Positions 1 to 10,930 of a stretch of 64,000 nt of DNA are shown here, piece after piece; within the stretch, counting starts at the first letter, position 1, and each line of letters starts with the position of its first letter. Source of the DNA: Perkinsus olseni (lineage: Eukaryota; Perkinsozoa; Perkinsida). Where the stretch lies: contig JABANN010000130.1 in the NCBI GenBank assembly GCA_013115125.1, forward strand, positions 1-64,000. Reading direction: 5' to 3'. Position numbers and translations under genes: made by a program. The notes under the pieces were generated by a model. It worked only from the letters and a program-made list of their open reading frames with translations. It searched no databases and was not told the origin of the DNA.

Positions 1-1836
1 CTCGGAACTCGTTCACTAGAAATACTGACTCGGAGGGAAGTACTCAGACTCGGAACTCGGAAGTGTTTTGCACTTGAACGGGCTCCAGGTATAGCGGTGG
101 CTCTTGGCTTCGATATCTACACCTTCGGCTGCTTCTAGTTCTATCATGGGCCATGATCCATGGTGCTTCTATTGGCAATCTTCATCCATTTCCGGATACA
201 GCGACGTACAAATCGGCAATCGATGCTTCCAATGGTGGATTGTGACGGCTGTCTCCTTTTAGGCAGCGGTTGTCTATTTTATGCGCGTCCACGCTAGTAA
301 CGGTGCGCATGCGCGCAAAGTCCACACTGCGCTTAATACAGTACTACAATTATTTATAACGAGTTTTTGGTAATCTGAGAAACGGATTGATGTTTCGAGC
401 AGATGTTTCATTGTCGGCTTATTATAGGCCGCATTGCGGAAGGAAATGCCTGAAGAGCAACATGAAACCGCCGTTGGTAGAGGAGGCACTCTCCCGAGGG
501 TTTCGATATCCCACTCACCCTCCGGAAGGGTTCGATCTTTATCATGTAGACCTAGCATCTCGGAGGTGCTGGTAGAGATGGTTGCCATTGTAGGGCACGT
601 GTGTCTCCGCCCACGTTCCGTCTATAGCGCTCATTGTGTACGCCTTCTTCTATTCACCAGCCGACCTGAAAACGGGGGGTTCAACTCACGTCTCCAAGGT
701 TTGAGAGAGGTTTGCTGGTTTGCCAACCAGCATGGCGACTCACCAGATCATTTGCAGGCTCGACAGTGTCGATCACTATCAGCATGGTAAGTGACGGACC
801 GGGCTCGCGCTACTCACACGCACGAGAACGCTGGCGAGAATTTCCAAGGGCGCGAACGTCAAGTTGAGCCTTGAGTCGAGTTAACCTTCTCATTCCCGCA
901 CGAGGTCTCCTGTCGCACCGAGAGTTCTGCCAGGGCCGTCCTCGGACGACAGTAGTAGAAGCAGATTCCGGCGTGTGTACGGGTCTGCTATTTCTCTGCT
1001 GTCGTTCTTGTAGCGGTGCGGTGAAAGATACTTGCTCTACTCACCAAGAAATTGGTTGAACTCTCGTACTTCCGATTTCAGCAACACCTCTCTCGCTAAA
1101 CAGTTTAATGATAATCGCCCCATCTTGTCCGGTGATCGGCATGGCATGGATGGTGTTGAGCGTGGTTAGTGCTTTGGAAGGCGGCCCCACCAAGGTGATA
1201 GAACCGTTCTACAGCGGTCTGATCGCTAGAGATGACCAAAATCCAAATGGACCGATGCTCTCTCGTTGTGGCCACGTTTTCTAGGTGAGCCATTATTACA
1301 GTAGACGCGTCAGTGCGCTAGAGCTAGATGCCAACGAATAAACGGCAGTTTTCCATCCGGTGGAAACGCATCTCGCGCGGGAAAATGCTATCGAACAGTT
1401 CGCTGACGGGCAAATTCAATATCAATCAAGTACATCTTCTTCGGCGGTCAAGCGAGCTCATGGAGAAACTGACTAAACCTATGCGTGCCTATGAACTGTG
1501 ACGAATATATCGTAACCTTCGACGCATCATCTCATTACTGTGATTCACAGGCTTCGAAGGCAATCATCGTTCGCTCGGTTGAGCTCTACGCATTCAGGCC
1601 AGAAGGGGTCGGCCAAAAAGAAAACCGTACAGTCGTCCGCTAGGGATACCCAAGAGAGACGTGGCCTCAGAGGATACCTGTTACTCGACTTGGAAGGCTA
1701 GCACGGTAGCTTTCCAGTACTGGATAGGTCTCCTGAAGACTCTCATGTAGGAAAGCGACGAGTCGGTTACCGTGGGGGCCGGCCGTGCGTCGGCGTCAGC
1801 ACGCTATCGCATGGACAGAGTGAGCTTCCACCAGAG
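1..1836. other. No recognisable gene
   Basis: Only short open frames occur here on either strand, broken by stops at roughly random spacing. I saw no family motif, tRNA or repeat array. Introns or terminal exons of an unidentified gene could be hidden in it. Confidence 0.4.
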
Positions 1837-2785
1837 GTGACTTCTTCTCAACCAGCTGCTCGATTCGAGGGATGTCCCATCAGGTTGAGAGATACTGCGC
1901 CGCTGAGGCAGCTCTCAGGTCAATTCAGAAAACTACTTCCCGGTGACGATAAGGTTGCCGGATCTACCGTCGTTCGGAGTATCGACAAGTACTACGTGAA
2001 CCTGGAGTACTTTATGCCCACTGAACTTGAAGGTGGCAGTGGAACGTGCGGACAGCAATTGAAGGAGAAGATTCAGGAGAGCACTGGTGATGTTTTACAG
2101 TGGTCCATACTCCGAAAATGGCGTTGACCCAATACAAGCAGGTGAATATACTCTGGCATTCAGAACCGCACGCAAGTTATCCTCGAACTCGATAAGAAAG
2201 GAGTACTGGTCCTTTGACAGGGTGAGCTAGAACTCTGAAATCTATTGTCTTCTCGCAGCGACAATCTTGCAGTGTTGTTCTTGTTGACTGGAAGACGTCT
2301 ATTGCTTTCTGTTTCGGCCTCGCTCAAAGTAGTGCTCGCCGAGCACTGCTCGGCAATCATAGCATTGATTAATCGTCTGAATTCACCACAGTGCCTCGAC
2401 CATAGCTACTCAGGCGGACGTGACTCGAGGTTTGGAGATGGTTTGGTCTCCGAAAACTAAGAAGTTCATGATCGCATCGCTCACTGTGATCAGCCCTCAG
2501 AATACGTGAGCCTACACGATGCCAGACAGATTCAATCAGTTCTCCTTCTTTTGTAGGACAATTCCAGACGGTTGCCCAATTGCTCGATCGGCCCTCAAGA
2601 AAATGAACGCACAAGAATCAGCATACCCATCGGAGCCGTCCGAGGAACTGACCTTGAGGCCATATGGGAACCTCATAGCTTACAGTAAAGCGGCGGAAGA
2701 GTTCCTAAGCAGAGCTGACAGCGATTACCTCACTTACCAAGACATGATACTCGACGCATTGCTCCAGGAGACTCCAACTAAATAG
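1837..2785 (+). CDS. Possible exons of an unidentified gene
   Basis: Two plus-strand stretches look protein-like rather than random. The first, about 1837-2127, contains KYYVNLEYFMPTELEGG and then a lysine/glutamine-rich helix-like run. The second, about 2560-2785, ends in LTYQDMILDALLQETPTK before a TAG stop. A splice-like pyrimidine-CAG occurs near 2258. I do not recognise a family, cannot define a start and cannot prove that the two pieces belong together. This may be the 3' half of a helical protein, or chance. Confidence 0.25.
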
Positions 2786-3394
2786 ATGGCTGTTTCCAAC
2801 CCTTGGAATCGGATGATACGAACAAGTGGCATGCCGACGTTCTCGCTGTTCATTGTTAACTCATGGTGTGTCGCCTTACCGGACCCATTACCCTGTTTGG
2901 TTTGCCGGGCAACTTCTGTGTATAGGGCATCGATGACCATCGATGCTCTACTCAGCATCTCTGCTCTAGAGCATCGCCGATAAACTCTGTCGTTGTGAGG
3001 GTCCACAAGAAGCTGGGCAGCAACGTTCTTCCTGGCGGGTCACTGACCCGGGGTCAGTGCAGCTCAGCCTCGGTGGACCTTGATGGTGGTTTCGGACTAT
3101 ACTTCCTCTAACGGACCCCCTCACACGAAAATCCGCGAAAATTTGCGAGCCCAGTTCTTCGTGGTCACCACGACGTGGTGTAACACCACCGGTGTTGGCT
3201 ATATTAGCTCCAAGTTACAAGGGTTTCAGGTTAGCAGAAACAGTCTCCTGCCGCCTCAGGGCCTTCCTAATTTGTCAGCCTCAAATTGAGGCCCCGACCT
3301 CAATTGAGGCCCTCAATTGACCAACCAAATGTTCGATGATCCCTTTGAAAAGATTTCGGCTAACTCGACGATTCACCGATTGATTTACTCTGAT
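2786..3394. other. Intergenic, with repeated CTCAATTGAGG motifs
   Basis: No gene is visible. Near 3265-3320 the sequence repeats short CCTCAATTGAGG-type palindromes several times, and near 3160-3200 there are GGTGTAACACC-like inverted repeats. This would be the 3' flank of the minus-strand gene that ends at 3395. Confidence 0.4.
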
Positions 3395-5722
3395 TCAAAC
3401 TCCTCGATTTCCCGCGCTCACAGCAAGTCCCTGCTCCAACATGAATTTCCTCACCAAGAGTGCGGCATTCCTGCCCGAGATGCATACGGTCTCCAAGGCG
3501 CTGGCCGCACGCTCCATAGGGGAAGTGGCAAAGACACCGCACCCGAGGTCGAAGGGCGGGAGCGTCGCTCCGAGATGGTACAGCGGATAGGCTCCCGATT
3601 TCCAATCATGAACGGCAGCCTTGGTAACACCGGATCCCGATCGCCTGAGAAAAACTGGTCACTACACAAAGCTTCACTGGTGGTCACACAGCACGGATCA
3701 ACTTGGGCAACGTCGATAAACTTACCGTTCGATAAGAACGTCAATCTCGGCATCAGTGAGAGGTCGCTCAGTGAAGATTTTGAAGACAACTTCGTCGCCG
3801 CGTGAAAGTCGTGCCTTGATCTCTTTCGCCTCTTCTTGAGTGGCGTCGACTGGTATCTAGAGTTGCCATTCGCAAAGCACACAGTCTCTCGATGGTCACC
3901 TGGCACCCGATAGACGTCCAAGGGAGGTTCGCGTCGGGTTCATAGGTCAATACCGCGGCGATGTTTGCAGCCTCAGGGCCACTGAGAATAGATCCCAGCG
4001 GGAGCAACACGGAAAAAAACCGATAAGACCCACCTGTTGGCGATGTCCGGTCTGATTTTCCCCTCCATGTAGTGGCATACAGTACGGCACATGCTGTGGT
4101 CCTCAGCCTCGAAGAGGGTCACGGCTTTCCGGGCCGTCCGCGAGCCAGTGATTTCGATCGAGTTCGACTCGAGTGGGCAGGCTATGATAACCGCATGATA
4201 GTCTCGCACTTCCGTGTTGTTGTAGCGGACTCTGATGCCCCTTCGCGGAGCCGCTTCTGTGGAGAAGACAAAGGCCAGTGCGTTGAGGAAAAGCAAGAGA
4301 GCAAGACCGAGCCTATCCTACTGACGACATCGATCTCAGAATATTGTTGCCGGAAGAAACAGAGCACTTCCAGTGTCGTATTGCAAGAGCTTACTCTGAA
4401 GCACTTCCACCTTCGATACTCTCGCTCCGGAGTATACTGTAGGCCTCGAGTTCTCCAAGCATTTCCGAGGGACCTAAACGGGACAACCGTACTGAATACA
4501 CAAGATGTCCTCTTAGACCTGGTCATTGCCACCGACGACTGAGAAGAGGGCCTCCGAATCGGTTCCGGCCATACTGACAGTGCCGCAGAAGGCATTGAGG
4601 CAGCTGCCGGGCTGACGGTAGTTGCAGCGCGTGCCTGGTAAGTGCCTGTTGTAGTTCGTCGACTGAGAGGTCTCACCGGCGTTGACGAGCTCCTTCACTA
4701 GCCTGTTGTTTATACCACATTTCCCGATAAAATAATCATCTACCTGAGAAGAGGACTTCGCTTCTAGTGGAGCGTGCTAGTCCTACAGAAAGGTTCAGCA
4801 TGTTTGCTAGGTTATCTGCGGCCGTGCCGAGACTTTCTAGCATCTCCAATGGCGAGTTGTACGACACGCCTCTTCGCTGCCGATCATAGATCATCGTGAA
4901 CTTCTCTATGCCTAAACGTGAGTGGTGTGAATTTCGTGGCGCGCGGTAAAATCCGAGGACGTAGACCTACATCTCGCCACCGCTCTCTTCAGTTTCATCA
5001 AATTAAACAATCCATAGCGGCGAACCAAAGCAAATGTATCCAGAATCTTGTTGCCGCTCAGCCGGAATGAGCGCTGCGATGTGGAGCCTCTGAACACTAT
5101 CCCTGATCGCAGAGACCGGTTTGCCATTCCCTGACATTCAGGATTCCGAGAGAGTTACCAGCGCTGGACATGACAGCCTTTCTCCTCTCCAAACCGAATC
5201 GCTCGCAGAAGGCAACAAAGTACTTATTTTCTTTGTGCACTATAGAGGCACCAGCCTCATACCTAGAATGCGGACACTGCCAGCGCTTCGGACGGGAGTT
5301 GGCTACTTCCGACCGCCGCACTCTACCGACCGGGCGCGACCACCAACATGATGATCGGACGACTCGAAAACATCGATCTTCACAGAGGTCTCACTGTCGA
5401 ACAGCTGGCTGCAGAAGTACCTGCCGGAGAGGCAATGAAGACGGTAGCCGTACGATGTACCCACGCAGCGCTGGCGCCTGCCATGCCGGCCCCGATGATC
5501 GCTACAGAGCAAGGAGGGCCCTTTGCAGCGATGAGAACCTCGGGAGCCCAATCCAGTACGGCGGTCGGATCTGGGACAGATAATCACGGCGCGCGAAATA
5601 GAGCATTAACACTTACCTTCACGCTCGCGCTTAGCCCAGCGGACACCAATAAACAGAGTCACCACTGCAACGGCGATGAACGCGAGCACAGTGAAGGACC
5701 GGTCGTCAACTTGGAAGTCCAT
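3395..5722 (-). CDS. PCYOX1: Prenylcysteine oxidase-like FAD thioether oxidase
   Basis: Family members oxidise the thioether bond of prenylcysteine with FAD and O2, releasing cysteine, a prenyl aldehyde and H2O2, in the lysosome or endomembranes. The first exon (5617-5722) encodes MDFQVDDRSFTVLAFIAVAV and continues as an N-terminal membrane anchor or signal. The second exon (from 5570) holds the Rossmann motif VAIIGAGMAGASAAYF, where the last two residues come from the next exon across a GC|GTGGGT donor. Later exons encode YHAVIIACPLESNSIEI, the family motif CGTVSMAGTDSEALFSVVGG near 4530-4600, FKIFTERPLTDAEIDVLIE near 3760-3800, and the C-terminal WKSGAYPLYHLG and FATSPMERAASALETVCISG near 3420-3600. 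The stop is at 3395-3397. About eight to ten short introns are implied. The order of motifs follows the animal enzyme from start to end, so the gene looks complete. Substrate specificity is inferred from family only. Confidence 0.85.
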
Positions 5723-6561
5723 TCGGGAAGCCCAATCGCAATCTGGCGCAGAATGGGTGATATTTAAGCCCTCTTCTTCTGGCTAATATCAGCAGTGTCC
5801 AACCGCGTTTATCATGTGTTCATATTATATGTGCTCCTCAGTGATCACTCTCGGTCTACCAGAAACCACAGAGAATGGGCTTCCTGGTTTATCATGCTGA
5901 TCCTATCTTACTCCGATGAGAAGAGACGCCCAAGCGAAGTGATTGATGCCAGTAAGACAGCAGATGAAAGCTTGGAGCTCGGTGAAGCTCGGGTGTTGTG
6001 TTCTCAATCAGTCGGTCTCTTACAACCAGAGAGTCAACGCGGAACGCACGAAGAAGAAAACAATCCGTAACATATGGGCATTCATGAATCAGGAAGGATG
6101 CTCATCTCAGTCTGGGAGGGAGCTGATCGCCGCCGCTGGGGTTCTGCACCATTTCGCTGATCTCGTCAAGCCGAGTCAACTGATCTTCGGTTCCACGCCA
6201 AGGTTGAAGTTGCCGTAGCAACTCAGAAACGGAGAGGTGTTCCTTCAAACGGTAAGGGCCTCTTGAGGGGCACTCATATAGCGAATCTGTAGGGCGACGA
6301 TGGCATCTGATAAATCATCATAGAATGGCAATGAACATGCGAGGACGAGGAGGAGGGCACCGCAGGGGCGCTCGGGAAGGGCCTCAGCAGCACGATAACG
6401 AGCATGATGGACGAAGTAACAGAAACTTTCGGCATCACTTCTGGCCGTCGTCGCATTGACAAAATCCTTGGTGAGCATAGGAGACTCTCAACGCTGCCAT
6501 TTGGTCCTCAGGTAGTAGTACAGCCAAAGCGAACGTCCTAGAAAAGAAAGGACACACAACG
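5723..6561. other. Intergenic or unresolved 3' exons
   Basis: This lies between two minus-strand genes. A minus-strand open stretch at 6245-6478 could be a last exon of the mannosyltransferase-like gene, but I could not match it to the family. Nothing else stands out. Confidence 0.35.
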
Positions 6562-8655
6562 CTACTTCCCTCCAACCAGGATAGTCGCACAACTTTCCAT
6601 CAGATCATTCCTGAGGCAAGCGGACGACTTGCACGGTACCGACCGGAAAGGATTGTTTCCCCAACGGTATTTGTAGAAGCCGCCAGTAGAATCCATGAAC
6701 AGGAAGAAGTCTCGGTATGCTGCGTTCTCGACCTGTCCATAACAGACACGAGTGACCACGGTGAGTATCTTTGGTTTGAACGTACGAACCAGGACAGCTT
6801 AACGGCCTCGAAGTCGAGCTCAAAGACTTGCTGGTACCACTTGAAGTTGGCCTCGATCAGCGACTTCGCCACAGGGGAGCATCGTGGATCGATGTCATGC
6901 ATCTTACAGTAAAGAAGGAAGTATCTAAGGTTGATCCGAGGAAAACACGAGTTCCGGTTGCAGACTCAACTGTAGGAAGTTCACCGCAGCGGCCGCCGAT
7001 TCTCGACCGAAGTGTGTGAAGACCGCGGTGAGGTTGCGAGCATGCATGTAGTCGAAGACATCCTCCTCATTATCCCATTGGCCAGGCAGGTAGGAGTCCG
7101 TATCCAGCGTCAGAGCATAGTCAAATCTGAGAACCTTCAAGCCTTTCCAATACTCTCGCGCGGCTCATAGGTTTGTTGCTCAACTGATTCTCTGAGCGTG
7201 AACATTTTCTCACATCTCCTGCATACTGAACCATCAACCACAGTTCTGTGCCATGACTATCAGTGAGGGTGATTACCGTCGCCAGCACTCTTCGTTATAT
7301 ATCGGCCAAGACCGCCATCGTATAGCCTTCCTGTAGCCAAGACTGGACGGCTGCGGCTCCATCTCCTCTAAGACGTGTGACGGGATAGGTTCGAACTCTA
7401 CATACCTGCCCGTCACAGCATCTGAGCTCAACAGTAGGAGTGCCGCCTCACACAAACCAGAGCCGATTCTCTGATGCCTCCACAAGTTGCTTTCTGGAGG
7501 CCAAGCTGAGCCCGTCGTGGAATATGATGACGGGTATGTCCCTGAGGGATGCGCTGTCCACACCACTGGACCGTGTGATCACGAGTTTCATCATACTAGT
7601 GTTCGGTTATCAACTCAACCCTTTCTCTGCCCTTTCTCTCTAGCTGTGAGCCCAAGCTACTCGTTTTGTGCTCTACAACTATACCCACTTCAAAGAGGTG
7701 GTGCAGGAGCGGACTCAGAGATATTTAGCAGTTCCACTCGAGAAAGTGAGGGTAGAGAAATCGGGGATACCCCTACCTTCGATGGTTATACATCTCCCAG
7801 AGGTTCCCTAGGGCGAACGCCAGCTCGCTAATCTCACTCTGTCGGTCCGGAACCAGGTAGTGTATAACAGCTTTGTACGGCCGTTCTTGGTGCTGAGAAA
7901 ACGCAGAGGAGCGTAGGGCCTACGCTCGATCCTTGAAAGGCAGACTTTCACGAGTGAGCTTTCAGGAGGAATGAAGATATGCCTTGCGATGCGGTCGTGG
8001 GCCGGCGAGCACCTTCCGGGGCTTCGAGATCTCTTCGCAGAGGCGACCACGGAACGGCGGATAGCAGTCGCAATGCTTCCCTGAACACTTCCCTCGATGG
8101 TCCTTGAGGAGGTGGTAGTCAGCGAGAGGGGTCCAGGGAATAGGGCGCTCCCCTGATGCGGTCATCGACTGGAGGGCATCGAGAACCTCACCCGTCGTCC
8201 AATAAGAAGTACTCGACGAAACAGTGCTTAGCCAAGGTTGCTTCCTCGCCAGGGCGATCGGATGGTACCTGCAAGGCGACTGCCGATTAAAGAGCGCAAG
8301 ACTACACGGCTGGTAGCACCTCGAGAGTGGATTGGCTACCCAATCTCGATGAAACACATCCTCGAGTCGTTGAGCGTTCTCGCTGGCATCCGGCAGCCAG
8401 CGGAAGACAGCGATTGATGGATCTTCGATGGACTCCAGGACATACCTAAGCCCGCAGGACTTCGCCGACGGCGCTGACGGTACGCAGAAGTCACCCATGC
8501 GATTTGAGCAGACTGTGAGCTCCCTCAAGAGAGCATCGCGACTGCACCTCGTCCACTGTGGTGACATCACTCAGAGAAAGATTCATACAGCTTGTGTTGT
8601 ACATAACACCGGCACCACTGACGAGGACAGAGGTAGTGCATAGCGTCGTTTCCAT
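6562..8655 (-). CDS. GT15/KTR-like alpha-1,2-mannosyltransferase with EGF-like segment
   Basis: Fungal GT15 (KRE2/KTR) enzymes add alpha-1,2-mannose in the Golgi. Segments here follow that fold in order. Near 7800-7900 is KAVIHYLVPDRQSEISELAF. Near 7450-7540 is DIPVIIFHDGLSLASRKQLV. Near 7280-7410 is VEFEPIPSHVLEEM, then GYRKAIRW. Near 6930-7140 is VLRFDYALTLDTDSYLPG, then EEDVFDYMHARNLTAVFTHF, the family's acceptor/metal region. Near 6850 is IEANFKWYQQVFELDFEAV, and near 6640-6740 is NAAYRDFFLFMDSTGGFYKY followed by RWG. Upstream, at 8030-8090, a cysteine cluster GKCSGKHCDCYPPFRGRLC resembles an EGF-like hook, which is unusual for GT15. The start is uncertain: an ATG at 8655 opens a possible first exon, and the last exon may extend below 6562. 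Confidence 0.65.
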
Positions 8656-8664
8656 GCTATAAGA

Positions 8665-10930
8665 TTACTCAGCGCTCAGCGCATCCCTGCGGCCGGCAGT
8701 ATAACAGTGTAACTGATGGAAGCTGTTGGTCTGTTCGATAGAGCTACTTCGAATTTCCGGAGCACTCTCAGGATTGGATTCAACGTGCAAAAGTCGATCC
8801 TGGGAGTGCTCCTGAAACCCAAAAGACGCAGTATAGAGAACACCCGAACACGTGGAGGGAAGACCGTCTTCAGAAGGCCGCCGCTGAGCGAACCGAAGGC
8901 AATCGAGGTAAAAACTGATATCAGCAAAGTGGCAGTTCACGCCAATTTCACCTCTGCCGGATCCCATACGATGTAAATTGGCTGATCGTTGACCACCGTG
9001 CAACGGGGGCGTCAACGGCTGCTTCTCAAACGTGCGTGAGTAGAAAGTGTTCAACCCACACCGTCGTCTGCGGACTCGATGAGCTCTCTCTGGCCGTGCT
9101 CTTCCACCCACTTCTCGTGGTCAGGTATGACGACGGTTTCAAAGCCGAGTAGGGGATTGATCGGCACGTTAACGCGCCGGGGCTTCACAGTAGCGGTGAG
9201 GAGCCTACAGGCAGCCTAACTGTAATAACCAGCTCTACTGTAAGACTGAATACTTCTCGGTGAAGCGGCAGTTTCCGACTACTGGATGGACGAAGACGCT
9301 TTCGGGCGCCCAATGGTTTATCGAGTGGAAAATAGCGCGGACTGAGCTGAGAGCGGCTGACCGGGAGATGTAGTACGGGACCTGAAACGATGCTCTCGAG
9401 AGTTCCCCCAGGCTGCTGTCATCTGCTCACTTCATGGACTCTCCTGAATGCCCCGTCCAGGTCGAGGATGCTACCATGCTCAGCAATGAGAGCGCTGCCG
9501 TGGTAGTCCACCGATGTGTTGAACGGGGGAAAGAGATTGATCTGTCTAGTAAGATGCTCAACCCCCAAAAGACCGACTTCACCTTGAAGAGGTATCCGGC
9601 ACTACGGGAGCAGGCAGTAGGGTCATCGGTGGACCCTGGTGCACAAACCTGACCACGGGGCTGGGCAGTTCTCGATGGAGGCGCGGTGCACTTCCCAAGG
9701 CCTTGGTGTGCGATGATAATGTCGAGCATCCAAGTGGAAAGTAGCAAACAACCGACTCCCTCCATCATCGTTATCGCTTGCTCTACTGGAGGAGCCCACC
9801 TATTGCAAGGGAGGCATCGGGTGGTCGTGGAGGAGAAACAGTCATATGATCGTAAGTGCAAGTGGGACCGGTGCACCCACCTCCGACAGCGATCCCGTTC
9901 CCCGACTATGTGCTGGCTTCAAAGGGACTCGCCCTTCTTGATGTAGGAAGTCAATGAAATCCGCATTTGGTACTCCGGATTGATTGAGCACAGCTGCGCT
10001 TGCTCGAGTGGCGAGGTCCACCACAGCCTGACTAACAATGGTCGTGGTGAAGGTTCGCGTTAATTCGCTGCCGCGGATGCCCGGAACAGCACGGTCCACC
10101 CCAGGAGCGATAAGACTCTCAACGTGACCCGATACGACGAGCTCACGTCAATAGCGCGCGCCCACCTTGTCCATCGCGTAGGTAGGCTCGAGTTCACCGA
10201 CAAGAGTATTAGGCACTCCGAAAGCGCTGAGGGCGTCCTCAATGAGAGGCATCAGCAACCGGTGGATGAGCAAGTCTACAGCCTCTCTTATTTCCTAGTA
10301 CAAGAGGACGCACCAGGACTGGGTTCGACAGAGGCGTTGCAGCACGTACTTCGTTAGTCGAACAATGGCCCTCTCCCACAACGAACGGTGCCATGAGCCT
10401 CCCCTCCTGCTCCGAGTCGATAACTGCATGACTGATGTACTGGGCATTGGCTAGGAAGCGACGAGCATGGCGTCGCATATTTTCACGGATTTCCTCCTGA
10501 AAGTAAAGCCATCCCCTGCGTCGCCTACTCCGGCCGGCTCACGTCACGCGCCCCTTGGTGACAGCACTCGGTCATTACTGTGTCGGCGAGTGCATCGAGA
10601 GTATCAAGGGCTGCCTCACACGACCTGCCAAGTGAGATCGACCGAGAAGGACCGCCGGCTGTGCCCACTTGTGTATCTGGTACGCCGTGATGAGCTCGAC
10701 CAGCTCTACATTCCGCGCTGATAATGCCTGCCGATGGAGACTGATAAGCTCTGTAACGCCGCCACCGATCATTTTCAACGCTTCATCACCGCAATGCCGG
10801 CACTCTAGCAGAGGCAGGAAGGACAGCCATAAGGAAAGGGAAGGGCAAATCATAGAAATCCTGCGGGTCACCCGCAGTACGTGTTCCATATCAGCCGATA
10901 TGAGACCAAATGTGTGTCGATAAGCAGATG
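8665..10930 (-). CDS. Unidentified multi-exon gene
   Basis: Several minus-strand pieces separated by splice-like signals read as plausible protein: GGGVTELISLHRQALSARNV near 10700-10790, NAQYISHAVIDSEQEGRLMA near 10400-10450, MPLIEDALSAFGVPNTLVGE near 10180-10240, VVDLATRASAAVLNQSG then NADFIDFLHQEGR near 9930-10030, LFPPFNTSVDYHGSALIAEH near 9480-9540 and NPLLGFETVVIPDHEKWVEE near 9110-9150. The content is helical and mixed, with no cysteine clusters. I recognise no family. Exon phases were not fully resolved and both ends are open, so this could be one gene or two. Confidence 0.4.
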
